In this document: positions 1 to 5,092 of the stretch, in pieces | How positions within the stretch are numbered: position 1 is the stretch's first letter | Layout of the letters: each line of letters opens with the position of its first letter | Program-made: the position numbers and the translations under genes | Source: Desulfobacteraceae bacterium | Lineage (GTDB): Bacteria > Desulfobacterota > Desulfobacteria > Desulfobacterales > UBA11574 | DNA: 8,876 nucleotides | Direction: 5' to 3' | NCBI GenBank assembly: GCA_030671225.1 | Contig: DAOVAE010000034.1 | Span: forward strand, 1-8,876 | Notes under the pieces: model-generated | What the model was told of the DNA's origin: nothing | Database searches by the model: none | Seen by the model: the letters and a program-made list of their open reading frames with translations, nothing else

Positions 1-134
1 CCTTTGCAAAACGTTCAATTTTGTTCAAGGCCAAGAAAGGCGAAAATTTTAACCACAGGAATACATTGAGTATTTTGAGGATTAAAATTTGAGCCTGACG
101 CCGGAATTGGGCAAAAGGGGGCGTTTTGCAAAGG
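1..134. repeat. Nested inverted-repeat intergenic element
   Basis: The first 13 bases, CCTTTGCAAAACG, are the exact reverse complement of 122-134. Inside, 38-41 (AGGC) pairs with 93-96 (GCCT), 44-52 (AAATTTTAA) with 82-90 (TTAAAATTT), and 60-64 (AATAC) with 70-74 (GTATT) around a 5-base loop. Four concentric stems therefore point to one long imperfect hairpin or cruciform. The element may extend upstream of the window, because bases after 134 (TCTC) have no visible partner. It carries no reading frame and ends about 35 bases before the next gene. The form fits a MITE-like or REP-like non-autonomous repeat, or a structured leader RNA for the downstream gene. I infer the first; the sequence alone does not decide. 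Confidence 0.6.
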
Positions 135-169
135 TCTCAATTATGTAAATAACTCAAAGGAGGTTTACC

Positions 170-2047
170 ATGATTCTCGTGCTTGAAAAAGGGATCACCC
201 AAGATCAAAAGAACAATATCCGGAGTATACTTTTCAAAGAAGGTTATATTGTTCGTGAAATGTCTGAGGCCGGGCAAAATATAATCGGAGCTGTGGGCAA
301 GGGAGGCAAGGATACCGATTTTTTCGAACAGCTTCCAGGCGTAGCCAAGGTGATACCTATTTCAACATCATTTAAGTTGGTGAGCCGGCAATTGCATACC
401 GAAGATACCCAGGTTCAGGTTGGAGATGTGCTTGTCGGTGGAGAACGTATTACAATTATCGCCGGGCCCTGTGCCGTTGAAAGCAGGGACCAGGCCCTGA
501 CTATTGCCAGGGAAGTCAAAAGATACGGAGCCGTCCTTTTTCGCGGCGGAGCCTTCAAGCCAAGAACCTCCCCCTATTCTTTTCAGGGTCTGCAAGAAGA
601 GGGACTCAAAATTCTGGCCGAGGTCCGGGAAGCTACAGGCCTTGGTGTTGTGACCGAAATCACATCACCTGCTCAAGCGGACATGATGATGAAATATATA
701 GACGTAGTGCAGGTTGGAGCCCGAAACATGCAGAACTTTGAGCTTTTAAAGTGTGTTGGTCGCATCGGAAAACCTGTGGTACTGAAAAGAGGACTTTCAT
801 CAACCATTGAAGAATGGCTGATGTCAGCCGAATATATCCTGTCGGAAGGGAATGACAAAGTCATTCTATGTGAACGTGGAATTAGAACCTTTGAACCCTA
901 TACACGTAACACTCTTGATCTGTCCGCAATCCCGGTGCTTAAGACACTGACCCATTTGCCGGTTATTATCGATCCAAGCCATGCAACCGGCATCCGCGAA
1001 AAAGTCAGCCCAATGGCCCGGGCCGCCATCGCCGCAGGTGCGGACGGATTGATGATAGAGGTGCATCATGACCCGGACCATGCCCTTTCTGATGGCCCCC
1101 AGAGCCTTTATCCAAAACAGTTCGGGCAACTGACCCGTGATATTTATGTTATTGCACCTGTTATCGGCAAACAGCTCGATTTTGACTATCTGGATAAGGC
1201 CAAAGCCGTCGATCACTTAAGCAAAACCAATGGAACAGGGATACAAAGGGCCGCCTTCCTTGGTGAAATAGGCACCTTCAGTCATAAAGCCTGTACACAG
1301 TACTTTGGAAACAAGGTGGCAGCCGTGCCATCGCCTTCATTCAAATCGATTTTCGAGTCAGTTAAAAGTGGTGAGGTCGATTTTGGTGTAGTGCCGTTGG
1401 AAAATTCCCTTACCGGCAGCATACATGAAAACTACGATCTCTTGCTGGAATATGATTTGAGAATTGTCGGCGAAATCACGCTTCGAATCATACACCATCT
1501 GATAGGCCAGCCGGACGCCGGATTTAATACCATCAAACGGGTCTTGTCTCCGCCTATGGCTTTTCAGCAGTGCCGCCAGTTTCTTGAGCGCCATGCAGGT
1601 TGGGATCTGGTTCCGGTCAAGGACACTGCCGGAGCTGTTAAGGAGATCGGCGAATCGGCAAATCCGGCGGATGCAGCCATAGCCAGCAAAGAGGCCGCCG
1701 AAATTCACGGGATGGAGGTAATCGAGGAAGGGATTGAGACCAATCCACGAAACTATACCCGCTTTGTTGTGATCGGCATCGATCGGCTGGAAAAAGGTCC
1801 CCGGCGCAAATCGTCTCTCATTTTTTCAACCGGAAACCAGCCGGGTGCCCTTTATGATGTTTTGAAAATATTTGCAGACAACGGAATAAACCTGGTGAAG
1901 CTTGAATCACGACCTATTCATGACAAACCGTGGGAGTACATGTTTTATGTTGACCTTGAGGCTGAGGTTGAGTCGGAAGCGTTCAAGCCGACACTCGATC
2001 TTCTTGATGATAAGACCGACTATTTGAAGGTTCTTGGAAGCTATTGA
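170..2047 (+). CDS. aroF-pheA: DAHP synthase–prephenate dehydratase fusion with ACT domain
   Basis: This is a bifunctional cytoplasmic enzyme of aromatic amino-acid synthesis. Residues 1-70 resemble the ferredoxin-like regulatory domain of Thermotoga-type DAHP synthases. Residues about 85-335 are the DAHP synthase barrel, condensing PEP with erythrose 4-phosphate: GPCAVES (99-105), [11 protein letters not shown] (130-140), DPSHATG (268-274), with probable metal ligands Cys101, His271, Glu297 and Asp308. Residues about 361-537 are prephenate dehydratase, making phenylpyruvate: [18 protein letters not shown] (408-413) and the catalytic NYTRF (528-532). Residues about 548-622 are an ACT domain with GALY and ESRP, the phenylalanine-sensing motifs of PheA, so feedback by phenylalanine is likely. 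There is no chorismate mutase domain, although that is the usual fusion partner of both halves. The start is fixed by AAAGGAGG at 156-163, six bases before the ATG. The usual SHPQA motif reads SPPMA here. No clear terminator follows. Confidence 0.95.
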   Translation: MILVLEKGITQDQKNNIRSILFKEGYIVREMSEAGQNIIGAVGKGGKDTDFFEQLPGVAKVIPISTSFKLVSRQLHTEDTQVQVGDVLVGGERITIIAGPCAVESRDQALTIAREVKRYGAVLFRGGAFKPRTSPYSFQGLQEEGLKILAEVREATGLGVVTEITSPAQADMMMKYIDVVQVGARNMQNFELLKCVGRIGKPVVLKRGLSSTIEEWLMSAEYILSEGNDKVILCERGIRTFEPYTRNTLDLSAIPVLKTLTHLPVIIDPSHATGIREKVSPMARAAIAAGADGLMIEVHHDPDHALSDGPQSLYPKQFGQLTRDIYVIAPVIGKQLDFDYLDKAKAVDHLSKTNGTGIQRAAFLGEIGTFSHKACTQYFGNKVAAVPSPSFKSIFESVKSGEVDFGVVPLENSLTGSIHENYDLLLEYDLRIVGEITLRIIHHLIGQPDAGFNTIKRVLSPPMAFQQCRQFLERHAGWDLVPVKDTAGAVKEIGESANPADAAIASKEAAEIHGMEVIEEGIETNPRNYTRFVVIGIDRLEKGPRRKSSLIFSTGNQPGALYDVLKIFADNGINLVKLESRPIHDKPWEYMFYVDLEAEVESEAFKPTLDLLDDKTDYLKVLGSY

Positions 2048-2077
2048 GGCCGATAGAAAAGTCCTCACGATTTCGTA

Positions 2078-2106
2078 TTGACAACTCATAGGCAGTTAGT
2101 TAAAGT
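2078..2106 (+). promoter_or_regulatory. Candidate sigma70-type promoter
   Basis: TTGACA at 2078-2083 is followed after exactly 17 bases by TAAAGT at 2101-2106, which matches the TATAAT consensus at four of six positions. It lies about 100 bases upstream of the small gene at 2210 and would give it its own transcript after the aromatic enzyme gene. Sequence match only. Confidence 0.45.
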
Positions 2107-2195
2107 TTTTAATTCATTACTTTGATGGGGGATTATGATACTTATAGACATCAAAAGGCTTTAAAATACGTGATTGTTACCAAAAACTATTAATG

Positions 2196-2202
2196 AAAGG
2201 AG
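2196..2202 (+). promoter_or_regulatory. Shine-Dalgarno site deciding the 2210 start
   Basis: AAAGGAG sits seven bases before the ATG at 2210. The frame is open back to a TTG at 2174, but that would put this ribosome site inside the coding region, so 2210 is preferred. Confidence 0.8.
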
Positions 2203-2209
2203 AAAGGCT

Positions 2210-2620
2210 ATGAAAAGAAAGCATACTTACAAAGTACGCGTTACCCGGAGAGAAGCCCTACATGTCCACGATGAGTATGGCCATGCGCTGATTCTGGTTG
2301 AATTGGAAGGAGAGCCGGTTCAGTATGAAGTTGGTGTGGCCGGTGAATTTGTCTCTCGGCGCAGTGTCAACTTCCATGACCGCATATCAGGCAGCGGTCC
2401 CATGCAAGGTTATGCTGTTACCAACTTTCAGTACGGTTCGGTCTACAGCCGCTTTGAAGGTCATCGTGACGGGAACTCCAAGATCACGTCAGGTACATGG
2501 GAAACCTATAAAGGAACCGGCAAGCTGGACAACATTAAAGGCAAGGGTACATTCAAAGTTGCATCAGGAGAAGTCCAGGGCGAATTCATCCTCGATATGG
2601 AAGGTGACTATGAGCTTTAA
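2210..2620 (+). CDS. Hypothetical 136-residue protein, probably beta-rich
   Basis: I do not recognise this protein with confidence. It is 136 residues, begins with a basic stretch (MKRKHTYKVRVTRRE), has no signal peptide or membrane segment, and is therefore probably cytoplasmic. From about residue 20 it alternates hydrophobic and polar residues as beta strands do. The C-terminal half has glycine-rich turns: GTWETYKGTGKLDNIKGKGTF (about residues 94-114), then GEVQGEFILDMEGDYEL. The 'G-T-W … GTGKL..IKGKGTF' pattern recalls small beta barrels of the allene-oxide-cyclase/dirigent or DUF3224 type, but this is a weak resemblance and says nothing about substrate. It stands as a single gene: candidate promoter upstream, two terminators downstream, and a convergent gene beyond. 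Confidence 0.8.
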   Translation: MKRKHTYKVRVTRREALHVHDEYGHALILVELEGEPVQYEVGVAGEFVSRRSVNFHDRISGSGPMQGYAVTNFQYGSVYSRFEGHRDGNSKITSGTWETYKGTGKLDNIKGKGTFKVASGEVQGEFILDMEGDYEL

Positions 2621-2636
2621 TTGAGCGACAACTGAT

Positions 2637-2674
2637 AACACCTAATTAAGTTTTGGCTCAATTAGGGTGTTTTT
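2637..2674 (+). terminator. Rho-independent terminator of the 136-residue gene
   Basis: AACACCTAATT (2637-2647) pairs with AATTAGGGTGTT (2660-2671), with one bulged G, and a run of five T at 2670-2674 closes the stem. It lies 17 bases after the stop codon. The distal arm can also pair with 2618-2626 instead (see findings). Confidence 0.8.
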
Positions 2675-2681
2675 AACAACT

Positions 2682-2709
2682 AAAGCCGGATTATTTTCCG
2701 GCTTTTTTT
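2682..2709 (+). terminator. Second terminator in tandem, overlapping the convergent gene end
   Basis: AAAGCCGGA (2682-2690) pairs perfectly with TCCGGCTTT (2697-2705) around a six-base loop, and seven T follow (2703-2709). The T run points to plus-strand termination. The minus-strand gene's stop codon lies in the loop, so the hairpin also forms at the end of that transcript, though there the U tail is poor. Confidence 0.75.
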
Positions 2710-3212
2710 ATAGCCATATGTTCAAGCGCGAGTTTAGAATAACTTTCCGCGGTTTCTCTGTGTTGCTCCACAGAAACTTTTGACAGTTCTTTTTTTAATG
2801 TAGCCGGTATACCGGTCATAAGATGATAAGGTCCCACGATCTGATTCTGTTTAATCACAGAACCGGCTGCAATAACAGAGCCGGTTTTTACATATGCATT
2901 GGTGAGTACAACGGCATTAATACCGATAATACAGTCATCTTCTATAGTGCAAGCGTGAATAACCGCATTGTGCCCAACCGTTACATTGTCTCCGATAATT
3001 GCAGGTTCGCCGGGATCTGAATGTACAGTACAGTTATCCTGGATATTGGAGTTTTCGCCAACTGTTATAGCGGCCCTATCGCCCCTTACAACAGTGCCAT
3101 ACCAGATACTAGCACCGTTTTTTATCTCCACATTACCTATAACCGTAGCTGAAAATGCTATGAAAACATTTTTCCCGATTTTTGGTTTATGACCTCTATA
3201 CTCAAGTATCAT
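2691..3212 (-). CDS. Gamma-carbonic-anhydrase family hexapeptide-repeat protein
   Basis: This 173-residue protein has the left-handed beta-helix hexapeptide pattern over residues about 10-125 (repeated I/V-G-x-x-A/N-V turns) and a C-terminal helix (about 143-170) that packs on the helix in this family. The three zinc-ligand histidines of gamma carbonic anhydrases are present: His64 (TVHSD), His81 and His86 (GHNAVIH). Arg43 and Asp45 in VVRGD and Gln58 match the conserved residues around the site. It should be a cytoplasmic trimer that binds metal. Members of the family (YrdA, PaaY, CaiE types) vary in activity: some hydrate CO2, and PaaY acts as a thioesterase on CoA esters. The gene follows an acyl-CoA ligase on the same strand, as CaiE and PaaY lie near CoA ligases, so a role in CoA-ester metabolism is a fair inference. 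The ATG has only a weak ribosome site (GGGATAAG). Confidence 0.9.
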   Translation of the reverse strand: MILEYRGHKPKIGKNVFIAFSATVIGNVEIKNGASIWYGTVVRGDRAAITVGENSNIQDNCTVHSDPGEPAIIGDNVTVGHNAVIHACTIEDDCIIGINAVVLTNAYVKTGSVIAAGSVIKQNQIVGPYHLMTGIPATLKKELSKVSVEQHRETAESYSKLALEHMAIKKAGK

Positions 3213-3234
3213 GATCTTATCCCAATTTTGATGG

Positions 3235-3271
3235 TCTCGTAAAAAGTCAGAGAAGCGATCTTTTTACGAGA
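3235..3271. repeat. Perfect 11-bp hairpin between the two minus-strand genes
   Basis: TCTCGTAAAAA at 3235-3245 is the exact reverse complement of 3261-3271, around a 15-base loop. It sits 23 bases upstream of the carbonic-anhydrase-like start codon. On the minus strand no U run follows, so it does not look like an intrinsic terminator. It may be an interspersed repeat or affect mRNA processing. Confidence 0.7.
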
Positions 3272-3286
3272 GTGTTTTGTATTTGG

Positions 3287-3309
3287 TGAATTCGAATTTT
3301 TCGAATTCA
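3287..3309. repeat. Perfect 10-bp hairpin directly after the ligase stop codon
   Basis: TGAATTCGAA (3287-3296), TTT loop, TTCGAATTCA (3300-3309). It abuts the ligase stop codon (minus strand 3312-3310). An outer five-base match, AGTGT (3271-3275) with ACACT (3312-3316), could enclose it. It lacks a U tail in the minus direction, so I read it as an mRNA 3'-end stabiliser or attenuator in a shared transcript, not as a classic terminator. Confidence 0.65.
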
Positions 3310-4884
3310 TCACACTTTAAAGCTCTCAGACACACCGGCGTATTGTTTTCGCAGCTTCGGTTTTTCTATCTTGCCGGTTGGGTTGCGAGGAACGTTGCCG
3401 AAAATAATCCTTCGGGGCCTTTTGAACCTGGGAAGTGCCCGGCAAAAATCGTCAATCTCTTCCTTGGTCAGTTCCTGACCTGACTTTGCCTGGACCACTG
3501 CGGTAGCGATTTCTCCCAGTCGGAGGCTGGGTAGACCAATGACCGCCACATCGTGAATTTTAGGATGGGCCTGGAGAAAGTCTTCGATCTCCACAGGATA
3601 AATGTTTTCTCCGCCGGTTATGACAACGTCTTTTTTCCTGTCCACCAGCCAGATAAAACCATCTTCGTCCTGTCGGGCGACGTCACCGGTCAAAAGCCAG
3701 CCGTCAACCAAAACCTCTTTAGTGGCCTCAGGATTGTTATAGTACTCCTTCATAACACCCGGCCCCCTGACCATTAGCTCGCCGGGCCGGCCCTGAGCGA
3801 CAGGATTGAGCTGATCGTCAACAATCTTGATTTCCCAGTCAAAACCCGGCAAACCGATGGCGCCTACCTTGTGCATATTCTCCATCCCAAGATGAACACA
3901 TCCCGGCCCGGTACATTCTGTAAGGCCATAGTTAGTATCATACTGGTGATGGGGGAAAACTCTTTTCCATTCTTTGATCAGACTGGGGGGCACGGGCTGG
4001 GCACCGATATGCATCAGCCGCCACTGATCCAGGGAGTAGTCTTTGAGTTTTATTTCCCCGCTCTGGATGGTAAAAAGAATATCAAGAGCCCATGGAACCA
4101 AAAGCCAGACCACCGTCACCTTTTCCTCGGAAATAGCCTTCATTATCCATTTAGGTTCAATCCCTTTAAGAATAACGCTCCGGGCACCGACAACAAAATT
4201 GCCGAACCAGTGCATTTTGGCTCCGGTGTGGTACAGTGGAGGAATGCAGAGGAAGTTGTCCTCGTGGGTCTGACGGTGATGCAGATTTTCCAAAAAACAG
4301 GAGAATTCAAGGTTTCTATGGGTTAAAAGAGTCGCCTTGGGAGTTCCGGTTGTGCCGGAAGTAAAATATAAAGCAGCCTCGTCCGTAATGCTAATGTCAA
4401 CCTGAGGGGCAACCGGAGGCTGAGATGCCAGAATCTTTTGATGTGATTCAGCATAGTCAGGTCTGATTTTCTCAGGACCTGCAAAAATATAAATATCTAC
4501 GAATTTGTCCAGGTCTTCTTTGATAGAGTTAATGCGTTCAATAAATTCTTCGCTAAAGATAAAAGCCTTGGCTCCGGCGGTTTCAGCACAGAGTTTGATG
4601 GTTTTTCCTACAAAACGAAAGTTAAGCGGGACAGCCCAGGCGCCTGTGCGGAGTATCCCAAAATAGATAGGCAGCCATTCAATACAGTTTGTCATTAAAT
4701 GGACTACCCGGTCTCCTTTTTTAATTCCTCTGGCCATCAGAGCCCGGGCTACCTTGTTGGCCTGATCGTCAAATTCTTTCCAGGTAATCTCCTTGCGACG
4801 GTTTTTGGCCGGATCCCTTTCTACCAGTGCTGTCTCAGAGCCGTACATACGAGCATTTCGGGCCAGTATCTCAGTAATCAGCAT
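3310..4884 (-). CDS. AMP-forming acyl-CoA ligase (fatty-acyl-CoA synthetase type)
   Basis: This adenylate-forming enzyme activates a carboxylic acid with ATP and transfers it to CoA. In a 524-residue protein the expected motifs occur in order: the phosphate-binding loop TSGTTGTPK (about 175-183), YGLTE (319-323), TGD (399-401), the hinge region DRKKDVVITGGENIYP (415-430) and the C-terminal PTGK with the catalytic lysine (502-505). Full length and complete, with no signal peptide, so it is cytoplasmic or loosely membrane-bound. The motif spacing fits the long/medium-chain fatty-acid ligase group, but the acyl substrate cannot be read from sequence. The frame is open to a TTG at 4899 and has an earlier ATG at 4890, but GAAAGGA lies six bases before the ATG at 4884, so that start is used. 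It is followed on the same strand, after 97 bases containing two hairpins, by the hexapeptide protein gene, probably one operon. Confidence 0.92.
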   Translation of the reverse strand: MLITEILARNARMYGSETALVERDPAKNRRKEITWKEFDDQANKVARALMARGIKKGDRVVHLMTNCIEWLPIYFGILRTGAWAVPLNFRFVGKTIKLCAETAGAKAFIFSEEFIERINSIKEDLDKFVDIYIFAGPEKIRPDYAESHQKILASQPPVAPQVDISITDEAALYFTSGTTGTPKATLLTHRNLEFSCFLENLHHRQTHEDNFLCIPPLYHTGAKMHWFGNFVVGARSVILKGIEPKWIMKAISEEKVTVVWLLVPWALDILFTIQSGEIKLKDYSLDQWRLMHIGAQPVPPSLIKEWKRVFPHHQYDTNYGLTECTGPGCVHLGMENMHKVGAIGLPGFDWEIKIVDDQLNPVAQGRPGELMVRGPGVMKEYYNNPEATKEVLVDGWLLTGDVARQDEDGFIWLVDRKKDVVITGGENIYPVEIEDFLQAHPKIHDVAVIGLPSLRLGEIATAVVQAKSGQELTKEEIDDFCRALPRFKRPRRIIFGNVPRNPTGKIEKPKLRKQYAGVSESFKV

Positions 4885-4890
4885 GAGCAT

Positions 4891-4897
4891 TCCTTTC
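4891..4897 (-). promoter_or_regulatory. Shine-Dalgarno site deciding the ligase start
   Basis: Read on the minus strand this is GAAAGGA, six bases before the ATG at 4884. It overlaps the alternative TTG start at 4899 and immediately precedes the ATG at 4890, so neither can use it. Confidence 0.7.
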
Positions 4898-4985
4898 AAT
4901 ATTCGAAATTACTGAAGTCGATATCAAACCAGCGTTAAATGGTCAAGACGCATAAAAATCTTTGCAACTTATATGGTATAACCCA

Positions 4986-5014
4986 TTGACACAAAAAAGG
5001 CTTTTCCGTAATAT
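4986..5014 (+). promoter_or_regulatory. Strong sigma70-type promoter of the nuclease–NTPase operon
   Basis: A perfect TTGACA (4986-4991) is followed after exactly 17 bases by TAATAT (5009-5014), five of six consensus matches. Transcription would start near 5021 and give a leader of about 70 bases before the ATG at 5093. An imperfect inverted repeat, GTAATAT (5008-5014) against ATATTTAC (5028-5035), spans the -10 box and the expected start, and might be an operator. No clear promoter for the divergent ligase was found in the same 208-base region. Confidence 0.7.
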
Positions 5015-5092
5015 AACCCTATCCCGAATATTTACCATTAATGCCAAGAGGAAAAAGCTTGGTCTGCCTGTACAAGGAGGAATTGAGTCGTT

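Noticed and set aside
2045..2067. Terminator after the aromatic fusion gene (TGAGG … CCTCA)
   Set aside because: The stem is only five bases with a 13-base loop and no T run follows.
2174..2209. N-terminal extension of the small gene from TTG 2174
   Set aside because: The extension contains the ribosome site for ATG 2210 and codes for an unlikely leader.
3871..4326. 151-residue plus-strand open frame inside the acyl-CoA ligase
   Set aside because: It is antisense to a full-length enzyme with all its motifs, and the translation has no domain-like features.
4885..4899. Upstream TTG (4899) or ATG (4890) as the ligase start
   Set aside because: The ribosome site GAAAGGA would overlap or abut these codons; it is spaced correctly only for the ATG at 4884.
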